Translations under genes and position numbers: made by a program
Shown here: piece by piece, positions 53,632 through 64,000 of the stretch
Position numbering within the stretch: the first letter of the stretch is position 1
Layout of the letters: every line of letters starts with the position of its first letter
Notes under the pieces: generated by a model
What the model was told of the DNA's origin: nothing
Database searches by the model: none
What the model saw: the letters and a program-made list of their open reading frames with translations, nothing else
Origin: Tanytarsus gracilentus
Lineage: Eukaryota > Arthropoda > Insecta > Diptera > Chironomidae
Reading direction: 5' to 3'
NCBI GenBank assembly: GCA_038502055.1
Contig: JAXRKN010000044.1
Location: forward strand, 5,542,001 to 5,606,000
Length of the DNA: 64,000 bases

Positions 53632-56600
53632 AGATATTTTTCGGGATTTTAGGATTAAAACTTTAATTTTTATGTAGGTTTAAACGTGTCATTTTTCTTT
53701 CATCTTTACCAAAAATTATTAATAAAGACATTCACATGAGATTAAACATGTTCGGCTTTTTTATTTGAGATATTTGACACTTTTCCAATAAATACGTACA
53801 CAGCACACTCGCACTCTAACGGAAGCTGCAAAAAGGGTTAATCAAAGACGCTCGAAAATAAAAAGAACCGCCGACAAAATCCTTTCAATTTCACCTCCAT
53901 ATACATCATAATATTTTCTAAACATTTCTTCCTTTCATGAGAAAGAGAGAGGAAATTATGGAAGTAAATAATTTGGTAAAGCATGCCGCTGGTAGTTAGG
54001 CGGAGACGGATAATTTTATTAATGCGAGACGACCAAAAAAATCCCTTTTCAATAAATCGTATTAATGTGTGTACTTACACTTCCTCGAGTCGTATACGTC
54101 GCCTGACACAAGTGACAGACGAATTGTTGACGATAAGGCAGCATTTGAAAGAAATTTTTTGGGAAAAAATAAAAAACGTTTTGAATTTTCCAATTAACAA
54201 CTGAACACTTGTTTAATCCGAATTAATTAACGCCAGTCAAGACTTACATTACATTCAAAAAAACGTTAAAAAAATTATCGACCTGAAAAAAGGAAATCTT
54301 GCATCCTGAATTTTTAATTTTTGTGGAAGAAGCTTCATTTCACTCTCAATTAACGTAAAATTAAAGAATTTCCAAAAAAATAATTAATTAACGCCAGTCA
54401 TGACTTACATTACATTCAAAAAAACCGTTAAAAATTTATCGACCTGAAAAAAGGAAATCTTGCATCCTGAATTTTTAATTTTTGTGGAAGAAGCTTCATT
54501 TCACTTTCAATTAACGGAAAATTAAAGAATTTCCAAAAAAATAATTAATTAACGCCAGTCATGACTTACATTACAAAGTTATTACAAAGTGTTGAGGATG
54601 AAAATATTTTTAACGGTTATTGAAAATTTGAATTTTTGAAATTCTGTTTTACCGACAGCCTTCAATCTTCTTTAACTAATTTATTATCCTTTTTAAAATA
54701 AAACAAATTTTATTTAATTTTTCTGAAATTTTCAGTTTAACGCAAGTTTTTTTGCCATTTATTTCAGTATTTAAACCATTCACAAAGTTTTCTATCATTG
54801 GAATTTTTGCGCATTTGATTCTGCGATAAAGGATAAGTTTCATTTTCACATTAAAACTTTCCTACCAAAAAATGCCGTCATTTATGTTAATTACACTTCC
54901 GTGTTAAATTTCTTACTGTAAAAATCATTGAGTGCAATTCCATGAAAGGACATTTAAGATATTAAAATTGTCAATTTTCGAAAGTTGTGAGTTAAACTCA
55001 CTTTTTACAAATAGAATTGAAAAATCATGCAAATTTTAAAATCTAAATGTCCTCACATGGCTTGCACACTTTTTAAGAAGATTTTCCAATCTTTTTGCAA
55101 AAATAGTTTGGATTCAAAAAAATTATTTCTTAAAATTTCCAATAATTTTTTTCCTTTGGAAATTTTTCCATCATCAAAATCGACAAAGCTTCCATCTTCA
55201 AATTAATTACTTTTATTTAATCATCTAATTTTAACAAAATAATTAAAAAACTTACATATTTTTAAAAATGTTTTAAGGGATCGTTTATTTTGTACGAGGG
55301 AAATGGTTCTCTCTATAGAATTTTAATCTTCGTCATCGAAAAGTTTCATTTTTTTATAAATTCGTTCGGTAATTTTGATATTCAGAACTTTAATTTTGAT
55401 TTGCAATACTTTATATAAAGAACAAAGCAATAATAATTAAATCAACTTCGGCCATTTTCATCATACAATTTTCATAATCCAAAAAACTTTTTTCTCAATA
55501 ATCACAAATTAGCTTTCTTTTTTTATGCCGAAATTTCTAGCACACATTTTTGCACAATTTTCTCGATTTAATAATTAAGTGGCATGTTGTTCCTTTGCGC
55601 CACTTCAAAGGAAATTACTAAAATATTTTTACACAACTTTTTAATGAAATCTTTCTCTTCCAAACTTTTGCCTTTCATAATAAAAAATAAAAGTCACTAA
55701 CTCAAAACTTATCAGTTATTGATGTCTGTTTTTTTAAAAAAATTCTAAAATAACTTGCAATTGATTAACTGCCCTTAGATGCTAAATCTTGTTTTAAATT
55801 GTAATTTGTGTGTGATTTTTTGCAGCTTAAAAATTACAAATGTCTCTTAAGAATTATTTTATTTTCTTTCATTTTTCCATTGACTTTTGTTTTTACTTTT
55901 GCCGCTATTTAAAGTTTTTGGACATTCATAATGTCATTCTAATGCAGCATCTTGTGTGATTTCTTTTATTCGATATCAAAATAACTTTTTATGATTTTTT
56001 TAAGTTTTTTCTTGTTAAACATCGTCTGAAAATTATTTTGCAAAAATCAATTTTCTAAGTTAATATTTTGCAAAATTCTCCTCAACTTCACTTTTCATCA
56101 TTACCATCATAATAATTATAAAATGTTGAAAGAACAAAAAGAGAGAAAGTTGGATAGAAATTTCTTAAAACATTTTCATGTTGCTTATAAAGTAAACTTT
56201 TTTAAAGGATACAAAAAAAATTAAGAGAAAATCAAATTATAAAATTGCAAAATATCCCGCAGCACTTCGAAAGTCGCGACATGAAAATTTTCGTGATGTT
56301 TTTTCTTGAATGAATTTTACATCCGAAAAATTTTCATGTTTCAAAATTCTTTCTTTTTATAAAATAATGATGTAAAAATAATTTTCTTTTTTTTCGATCC
56401 AGAACAGAAAAAGGTATTTTTTTTTATTTCCAATTTTATCACCAGCAAAATACTGATAGGTCGCCTTCATTGTTCCAATTGCGAGCTTTCAACTAAAATG
56501 CATAATGAAGAAGAAGAAAAAATATTAAAAAAATAAGTTGAAATCCAATTTAAATTTTAAATTTTAATTAGTCGAGTTATTAAAAGGGATTTAAATAATA

Positions 56601-56700
56601 ATTAGGCATAGATAGAGAAAAAAAGGATTTTTTTCGCAGTCTTTATTTCCCATTGCGTTGCAGTCCTCAAAGATTGACTTTCCCCTCAATATAATTACTA
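53632..56700. other. Intergenic region between receptor and Ser/Pro-rich gene
   Basis: It contains the 3' end of the receptor transcript (AATAAA at 53720) and the 161 bp tandem repeat. The rest is AT-rich with no coding signal; no phosphatase-domain exon is present. Confidence 0.6.
54221..54575. repeat. 161 bp tandem repeat, two full units plus a partial third
   Basis: AATTAATTAACGCCAGTCA recurs at 54221, 54382 and 54543, exactly 161 bases apart. The first two units are nearly identical along their length (for example GACCTGAAAAAAGGAAATCT and GGAAGAAGCTTCATTTCAC in both). The third stops after GACTTACATTACA. The unit has no coding potential. Confidence 0.9.
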
Positions 56701-57682
56701 TTACACACCGGGACTCGAGATCATTCGATTACTCACTTGCATCTTATCGAAGTCCAAGCACGGACGACGCTGTAATCTCTGCAGTTGACTGCGTGGCGTA
56801 CGATTGCGCCGAGGCGAAATGGCAAAAACTTTTGTAGGTGGACTGATTGAACGAAGGTCTAATGATGAGGATGATGGCGTAGAGGATGAACCGCTACCGG
56901 TTGTCAAAGGACTATCACACGAAATTCGAATGTTCTCGATACCTCGACCGATGATTGGGGTATTGGAACGTTGTTGTACTGATGGTGGCTGTTGAGGACT
57001 ATATCGACTGAATTGCTGATTCAAAAAGAGATGACCTCGATGTGGCTTCAATGCTTCCAGCGGAGGCGTTGTTCGAAAATTGACTGGCGCTAACATATTG
57101 TGATGATATGCTGACTCTAGAAAGTGTCTCACCTAAAATTGAATTTTTTTGAAAAATTAACCTTTTTATATTTAATCATTTTATTAACGTATTTTTCAAA
57201 TTCAAACTGTAACGGTCAAAAAATATTTAAATCACCAAAGCAACTGGCGATTTTGACCATTTGACCGGAGTAAGGACAAAGTGACTTAAAAACAATAATA
57301 ATTCCAAAAATATTTAAATTTTTTCCGTGAAAATTAAAATAAAACCGTTGAAGTTCCATCGCATGCGATAAAACTGAGTAAGTACATACACTCGACTTCC
57401 ACTTACCTCATCATCAGAATTGTGAGCTAAAGATCGCTTTCGTTTTTCACTACTACATCGTTTTGGCGAAATATCGCTTTCATTAAGTTTCAATTTGTGA
57501 CATTGATTCACATTCTCATTTGCCATCTCAATTAAGTTCTCCAACTCTAGTGGCTTAGTCATTATCACTTCGAGTTCCTCCTCCGAGCTGTGCTGATCGT
57601 ACATCAAATTTGAATTAGGGCTCAAAAATGCCGGCGATTCTGAGCACTCGGGAGATGTTGTAATTTCTTCTTCGTGACTCAT
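56701..57682 (-). CDS. Ser/Pro-rich putative nuclear protein, family not recognised
   Basis: Two coding exons: 57682-57407 (92 codons) and 57132-56701 (143 codons plus stop). A GTAAGT donor and TTTTAG acceptor join them in phase 0; product 235 aa. Just before the ATG, minus-strand TTTTTCAGGC suggests an acceptor, hence a 5' untranslated exon upstream. The N-terminal half is acidic (SSEEELEVI) and ends with a basic, nuclear-signal-like SPKRCSSEKRKR. The C-terminal half is rich in Ser, Pro, Gln and Arg and is probably disordered. Several S/T-P sites (ISPPT, ISPRRNRTPRS) suggest proline-directed phosphorylation. Near the C-terminus RPCLDFDKM stands out as a short, possibly conserved motif; it resembles one I associate with FAM53-type proteins, but that is unverified. 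Clean splicing and composition make the gene real; function is unknown. Confidence 0.75.
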
Positions 57683-57690
57683 GCCTGAAA

Positions 57691-58559
57691 AAGATTAGAT
57701 AATTTTATAAAAATTTATCCTATATAATTTTTTTAAATAGAACAAATGATTTATTTGCTACAATTTTTTCATTAGTCATACTTGAAAGGCAGTTCCGATA
57801 AAATCGTCGAGAGAGAGAAAAAATTATAAAATGAAAAATCAGCTGTTGATTTTTTTAATTCGAGTAAAATAAAATACGATAACACTAGTAAAATTGATAT
57901 GCCAGTTGGTAAACAAGCGTCACTTTTTAAAATAATATTAAAAGCGAAATATTTCTTTTTACACTTAAATGATAAGGAAAGAAAAATAATAATTTTTTTG
58001 CTCTCTCTCACTCTCGCCGGCTATGTACAATGAAATTTTTCTCTCTATTCATCGAAATTGTGTGTGACGATAATTTTTTTTCATACATAGGAGAAGGAAA
58101 CGACAAGCTGGCTCGTAGCAATCGTGTTCTTTGTAAAAAGAAAAAATTTTTTTTTTAAAAAAATCGGGTCGCATTTTATCAGTAAATATTTGTTGTTCTC
58201 AAACACCTCGTAAATAATTCTCGTCTCGAGACATGGCTATGAGATCGTGGGCTGGATATAGAATTATTTTGTTTTTTATTTTTCTGGACAACTGATAATG
58301 GCATCGTGGTCATTTGAAATTTGAGCTTTTTTTATGAAGCTTTATGGGAATTTTCCATTCATTTTATTTCATCACTGGGTGCACAAAGATTTATTTTTTT
58401 GGCTCAACTTAAGCTCAATTTTTAAAACAATAGTTCGTATGTACTTTGAGCTTAACATGAGTTCTAATTTAGTTGGATTTTACAAAAAAACTAATAAACT
58501 TGCATTTAGAAAAAAAATTATATTCCTCTTTTTAGAAGTAAAATTTAGACAGCAATTTT
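57691..58559. other. Upstream region of the Ser/Pro-rich gene
   Basis: It probably contains the 5' untranslated exon and promoter of the minus-strand gene at 56701-57682, judging from the acceptor just before its ATG. The open frames here are short and unconvincing. Confidence 0.4.
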
Positions 58560-59590
58560 AGAGCTCCGCTCTCTTTTGTTTTCAGTTTTCTAAGAATTCT
58601 CTCTTTTGTCCATTCTGTCCTTCCTCGAGCCTTAATCGAAAAACTGCTGGGTACAAAAGTTGGGCCTGCCAAAGCCCGAGCTACTGCCAAAAACCGCTCT
58701 CATGGTGGCTCCGTTCGGGCTGTAGAGTCATTTGAGTGATGTGAGCATCTTAACATGGATACATGGTTACATCCGGGAATTTAGTTGGCGATGTAACTCG
58801 AGAACGGGCGCACGGATTTGGATCGGGTTTATTGCTAAAGATTCCTTTTGTGCTCTAGTTTTGCAAGAATACTTTTTTTTCGACAAGTGTCATTAAGCAC
58901 TCGCCAATGTCCAAAAAACATAAAAAAATGCCGAAAACACGTGTTTTTTCGTGGTGAGTAAAGAGATACTTGCAATGAGAAAAATTGGTTGGCAATGACA
59001 GCGGCTGGAAGTGAGATCAGCGAAACCAAGATCCAGTGCTGGAAGTGAGATCCAGCGGAACCAAGATCAGTGTGGAAGTGAGATCAGGTTGAGCCTAAAA
59101 TTTTTTTAAATTTTTTTGACTAAATTTTTTTGACTAAATTTTTTTGCATAAAATTTTTTTGACAAAATTTTTTAGACTAAATTTTTTGACTAAAATTTTT
59201 TAGATAAATTTTTTTAGCCTAAATTTTTTTAGCACTAAATTGTTTTGCACTAAATTTTTTGCTAAATTTTTTGCTAAATTTTTTGAAAAATTTTTAGTTT
59301 ATTTGTAATAATGGATGTGTGGAAGTGATCAGTGGTTTTGTGAGGAATGTAATATGGCCGGCAGGAGTGCCACTAATGTCATTTTTAGAATTGGTTATGT
59401 ATGTGTTGACTCGCGATTGGTTAGGATTGATTGGATTGTGATTTTTGATGAGGAATGTCATATGGTTAACAAATTTTTATAGAGCTCCGTTTTATATTTA
59501 GATTGATTTTTTTTTTTTAATAAGTACAACGTATTTTGTGGTCTGCGGAAAATGTGACCTACAAGAAAAAGAAATAAAAAGCGGAGCTCT
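58560..59590. mobile_element. Putative non-autonomous TIR element (about 1.03 kb) with internal repeats
   Basis: It is bounded by an 11 bp perfect inverted repeat, AGAGCTCCGCT at 58560-58570 and AGCGGAGCTCT at 59580-59590. A further AGAGCTCCG at 59481 sits inside, so the right end may be a 110 bp foldback. The left half is more GC-balanced than its surroundings. It is followed by three GGAAGTGAGATC repeats (about 59008-59090) and a tandem array of GACTAAATTTTTTT units (about 59098-59296). No transposase frame. Its class is unknown. Confidence 0.5.
59098..59296. repeat. Tandem ACTAAATTTTTT array
   Basis: Roughly a dozen imperfect 13-18 bp units of the form (GA)CTAAATTTTTTT, drifting to GCTAAATTTTTT at the right. 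It lies within the TIR element. Confidence 0.8.
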
Positions 59591-59846
59591 CACGGAAAAG
59601 GCGAATGCCTTTTGCAAGTGAACAGTGCAACTGAGAACACTGCGTACCGGGCACCCACTTGTTTGATTATGCAATCGCTTCAAATAAACTAAAAAATTAC
59701 CATTAAAAATTAATATCGTTCAAGGAAATGTTATTTAAATTAGAACATAATAGTAAATCGAGCAATTCTTATCGTGATTCAACAATGAGAATATCTACAA
59801 ATATTTAATGAGTTAATTATGATTTGTCTCTCGGTGTACATATACA

Positions 59847-59866
59847 CGCGTGTGTGTGTGTGTGTG
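59847..59866. repeat. Short (GT)n microsatellite
   Basis: An alternating GT run preceded by ACACGC, giving a short purine-pyrimidine alternating stretch. Confidence 0.85.
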
Positions 59867-61897
59867 CCTTATATCACATTTGTTTTTTCAATAAACTACA
59901 ACGTTTCGGTTTGGCGATAAGAAATAAATTTATATTCATTAATTAAACTGAAAACACAACAAATTAATTAATGATATCAGTGCAGAGATGGCTACATTAT
60001 CTCCGTATTCCGCCACTATCAAGATGAATTTATTTCGTGTGTCTTTATTTTTGAAAATGAGAAATTTAACATGAAAAAATAAACGAGCGAACAATATTAA
60101 AATCACTTTATCTTTTTCCATTGCCACCCCTCGAACATCCACCCATTTCCATTAAGTGACAAATGTGTTCGATTAAGAAAAGCAATTACCGCAGTAAAAG
60201 CTTTATTGTTTTCAAGTGCTACCAGAGATATCAACGAAAATTAAACCGATATTGTGTGCATGTAATTAATTTTTTACACCAAAAAAATCAATCTCAAAAA
60301 ACGTTTAAATTTAAATGTCTCCCATGGGGTGATAACTTCATCAAAATAAATAAACTTAAAACTTACTTTATACGATTTGAGTTTAAATTTAAAGAAAAAA
60401 GTTTTCATCCCTTCGTCGTTCGCTCATGTCACTTTTTATCTACTCGATGGACAATGGATACAGTGGTGGTAATATATTGTTGTCATTAAATGCGTGTGTG
60501 TAGGTAATTGTACACTGTTGCCAAACTATCGATAAATTATCCATTTACATTTCACTTAAGCACAAATTGTGTGGGCTGTCTCTGAAAGAGACAGAGCGAA
60601 AATAAAAGTTGGTCTCTAAGGGAAAATTTACGCATGACTCGCATCAAAGGCTCTTTAAATAAAGTATAAAAAAAGTTTGAAACTCTTTTATATGGTGAAA
60701 GGACACATTTTACAGAAGTATACATAAATAATGAGTATCATCACGAAGCATTCGATCATTACGGTTTGTGTCCGACACAATGAACTAAGTAAAAAGCTCA
60801 TTTTGAACCCTTTTTAGGAAATATTTTGGAAAAAGAGCAAAATAAGATTTTATTCACCAAATGTCTGCAATTTGTTAATTTACAAATTATAAATAATTTG
60901 CGCTGAGTCACTTGAGTTTTTATAATTTTCAGCACAGCTTTTTGTGTGATAATAAAATCACGTAATTGAAGTGTAAACATAAACCTATTTCGTTCAATTA
61001 GGTGGAAATAATTTTCCTCTGGAAACCTTTTTTCCCATCGTCGCTTAAAATTCAGTGAAATGAAAACAGACTTCACGCCAACAACAACAATGTCTTCTCT
61101 TCTCTCAACGAGTATAATTATCTGTTTAAAGTTGACAACAATGCACGAACATGAATTTTGTTAGTCAGTTTTTTTTCCCAAAATAAAAATGTATAATTGA
61201 AAAATTGTACTAAAAATATTTTTCATTCTCTACTTTAAATAATTGCTCTCTTCTCGCATGATTCACATGATGATGATGTGGGCTCTATGCAGAGACAAAA
61301 AGACGCCGAGTAGTAAAAAATTAAATAGTTTTTTTAAAGCGATTGTTAGGAAAATAATTGCATGATTAATTTTTAATGTGATTTAAACTTATAATTTTTT
61401 TCTTTCTGTTCTTTACAGGTATTTTTGACTTTTGTTGAGGACTTTTAAAGGTAAGCGATTTTTGACATTTAAACGATTTTTTTTGTATCAACAAATAAAT
61501 TTTTTAATTGCACCAAAGTCATGCATACGCACATTAAATTTTTGAACGTCTTAAATTTCCCTTTTTTGCAATTTTATAATTCAAGTTCGATAATCATTAA
61601 ATTTGCCACTTCAGCGAACTTTACCAGAATTATTTTATTGATTCTGATGTTGTTTGCGAAAACACAAAACGAGCGATAAGAAAATCACGTTTAATTTCTT
61701 GTTTTTTGAAAACGGATAAGATAATGATTTTTCGAGTCGGATTTCCTTTGTTCGCTCTTCAATAAATCGGAAATATTTTTGGCTATTCTTTTAATTAATG
61801 ATGAAATAGAGAGATGAGTGATGAAATCATTTCTGATAACCTAATTTGATAAGCACGAAAAAATGAAAAAATAATAAGAAGATAGCAATTTGTAATT

Positions 61898-61950
61898 AGG
61901 AGGAGGGTTGGACATTTTGACCAAAATTTTATACAAATCCGCCCACTCCT
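61898..61950. repeat. Short hairpin-ended repeat
   Basis: AGGAGGAGGGTTGGAC at the left faces CCGCCCACTCCT at the right within 53 bases. It could be a shortened member of the hairpin family. Confidence 0.35.
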
Positions 61951-62698
61951 TAAAATTAAGAGTTTTTTAACCTCAAGCAAACATCAATAAATTACTTTTT
62001 AAATCTAGCTCAATTCTATCGGTTTCATTTTTTTTTTTGTATTGAAAAATGCACTTAACCGATAATAGTAATTTTCTTTATCAGCTGTATTTACTTTTCA
62101 TTCATGTACATTCAATAGTACATAAGTAGTAATATCATAAAAGTTATTGACTTTCAAAGAGGTAAAAAATGTATATAAATATAAAATTACACTTGAACTT
62201 TTGAAAGATTATTTTAAGGATCTCTTTATAATACTTTCAAGTTATTTCATAAAGTCAATTAATAAAATTAAACACAATCACATGATGAGATAATAAAACG
62301 GTTTTTTATAAAACTATAATTTTTTTATTCACTTTCTCTGCCCCACGATCTCCGCGTAATCGCTTTACGAGATTCTTTTACTGTGTTTCATATACAGACA
62401 TATTTTCGCGAACTTGTGGAGAATGAGAGAATCGTAAAAATTTATATTGCACACTCTTAAAATTTTTTAAACGCATTTTTTATTCCATTTGGGTTTATTA
62501 AAAAATTTGTTCGGCTTCGAGTGAAATGAGCACTTTTTTCGTTAAAAAATCTCACTTTTTATTTTTAAAGCACTCATAATGGCATGTAAAATTTAAATTC
62601 TTACTAACCGGTGATCATTAAGAGAACGAGCAAAATTGGCGATCACATAAACGTATCGTAAATAAAATCGTTCTCTCGTAAAGTTCTTTGTATAAGTT

Positions 62699-62799
62699 TG
62701 AGGGGCGGGAACACTAAACTTTTTAATAAAATATTTTTATGAAAAATTTTATTTAAAATTTTTTAATTTATTAAACACTGACTTGTGTCCCACCACCTC
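62699..62799. repeat. Hairpin-ended MITE-like repeat, clear copy
   Basis: TGAGGGGCGGGAACACTAAA faces a right end whose reverse complement is GAGGTGGTGGGACACAAGT. About 101 bp, AT-rich centre. Confidence 0.55.
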
Positions 62800-63277
62800 G
62801 TCATAACAAGTTTTTTTTCTTTTCCCGTAAAAAAATACTCGCACACATCATCAATTGAATAAAATATTTTTCGCGAGCTGTTGCCAATTTACAACTTTGC
62901 ACTCCTCATTCGCTTCTTCTTTCACTGAATGCGAAAAGAGAAACGAGATTAAACTCGACATGTCGTGTTTACGCATGAAACATCACGTTTTATGACACAA
63001 AAAAGAAGTTTCTTAACGGACTATTGCGCAAAAAAATTGAACAAATGTGTACGAAAGTTCATAGCACTTTATTAGATTGTGCACAATTTAATAATGTCGC
63101 TGCTGAATGCCTACATTGTGCACAATTTACTATTCATTATTATTGCACTTTTGTTTCAACTGCTGCTGCTCCTTTGGATTGTTGTTGCTGATATAATTTT
63201 TTTTGCGAGCTTACAAGAACTGGTTTTTCTCTCGATGCTTGTCTCGCCTCTCTTTCTCCAGCGATTGTATTTTTCAA

Positions 63278-63384
63278 TGAAGGGGTGGAACACAAAATTT
63301 TCTTCTCAAATTTCTAACTTAATTATTTTTATTGATTTAAAAAAATGAAGAAATAATTTGAAATTTCTGAGTGTCCCTCATCTT
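63278..63384. repeat. Hairpin-ended MITE-like repeat, clear copy
   Basis: TGAAGGGGTGGAACACAAAA faces a right end whose reverse complement is AAGATGAGGGACACTCAG. About 107 bp. Confidence 0.55.
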
Positions 63385-63976
63385 TTATATAAAGTTTGTA
63401 AGAAAATTAAATGAGAATTTTTGCGAGACAAGGGAGCAACTGCAAGTTGAGGCCGCATACATAATGTTTTTACCGTTTTGCACATAAGAATCGAGCATGT
63501 ATGTGATGACGATATTAAGAATGGAAAAAATTATGTAATTTCACATCGGCAGAGCGACGATTTCAAATAGTAATTTTCATTTCGCTTTTTACTCTTTCTT
63601 CTTCTCACACACATCGAGCCACTTCTGAGTTTGTTCTGATGGCACAATGTCAAGAAAATTGCCTCATTGTGTGAAATGAAAAGTAGATTTTTTACTCCGT
63701 CTCACATGAAGATTCGATTCATAACGTGAATAAGTAATGGAGCATCGTCGACCGAGAGAATGAAAATAATAATTTTAGAATATTTTTCTTAAACTTCTTC
63801 TTAATGCCTCCGAGACATTCCTTCACGACATATTGTAAATTATTTGAGGATGTACATAGCAGGAGAGAGAGAGGAAAGAGCAAATAAAAATCGTGAGCAT
63901 ACATTCGATGACAATTATGTCGCTTTTATTTACGTGCTTCTGTCAAAATCTTTGATCTTTTCATGAAGTTTAATTG

Positions 63977-64000
63977 CAAGGGATGAAAACATTTTATTTT
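63977..64000. repeat. Left end of a hairpin repeat, cut by the window edge
   Basis: GCAAGGGATGAAAACATTTT matches the left ends at 16221, 41319 and 51415. The rest lies outside the window. Confidence 0.4.

Larger units (their letters stand above)
59591..64000. other. Gene-free AT-rich region at the window end
   Basis: No coding gene is supportable. A very hydrophobic open frame at 63094-63348 runs into a hairpin repeat and is probably chance. Contents are a (GT)n tract at 59.85 kb, hairpin repeats at 61.9, 62.7, 63.3 and 63.98 kb, and a splice-like CAG/GTAAGC pair near 61.4 kb. Confidence 0.5.

Noticed and set aside
53983..54204. 73-codon frame after the receptor gene, checked as a possible start of missing phosphatase sequence
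   Set aside because: No PTP-domain motif and no splice connection to the receptor.
63094..63348. Hydrophobic frame that could be a small membrane protein
   Set aside because: T-rich DNA gives Leu/Ile/Phe by chance, its 3' part runs through a hairpin repeat, and no splice or family signal supports it.

Overview
The window looks like part of an AT-rich insect nuclear genome, most likely a lower (nematoceran) dipteran. The support is an intronless sloppy-paired-type forkhead gene, 50-60 bp introns with GT...AG ends, strong A+T bias and short insect-type core promoters. Species assignment (for example a midge) is a guess. No database search was possible; protein identities rest on motifs recognised by eye.

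Layout. 1-9.2 kb: no supportable gene. 9.19-11.61 kb (+): a four-exon transportin-3/importin-13-like karyopherin that appears to lack the N-terminal Ran-binding part. 11.6-19.06 kb: non-coding, with several copies of a short hairpin-ended repeat. 19.06-20.03 kb: a roughly 1 kb element with 11 bp terminal inverted repeats, a (CCGT)n tract, a GC-rich core and minisatellite units. 21.2-28.3 kb: two nearly identical sloppy-paired (FoxG-type forkhead) genes in head-to-head orientation, on 2.28 kb inverted arms around a 2.5 kb single-copy spacer. 28.3-49.0 kb: a long gene-free stretch with hairpin repeats and a roughly 550 bp poly(A)/(C) tract that looks like an assembly fault. 49.06-53.63 kb (+): a seven-exon fibronectin-III receptor resembling Ptp10D/R3 receptor tyrosine phosphatases, with a transmembrane segment but a stop codon where the phosphatase domain should begin. 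54.2-54.6 kb: 161 bp tandem repeat. 56.7-57.7 kb (-): a two-coding-exon Ser/Pro-rich protein of unknown family. 58.56-59.59 kb: a second roughly 1 kb TIR element with internal repeats. 59.6-64 kb: non-coding, with more hairpin repeats.

Biology. The large gene-free flanks around the slp pair are what is expected of the cis-regulatory landscape of a segmentation/neural transcription factor. The two slp promoters face each other across the spacer and could share enhancers, while their 3' flanks are unrelated from two bases after the stop codon. The other genes have no evident functional link to slp. Two of them (karyopherin, receptor) look like paralogs that lost a defining domain. A family of about 50-150 bp MITE-like hairpins is scattered through the window, including one inside an intron of the receptor gene.
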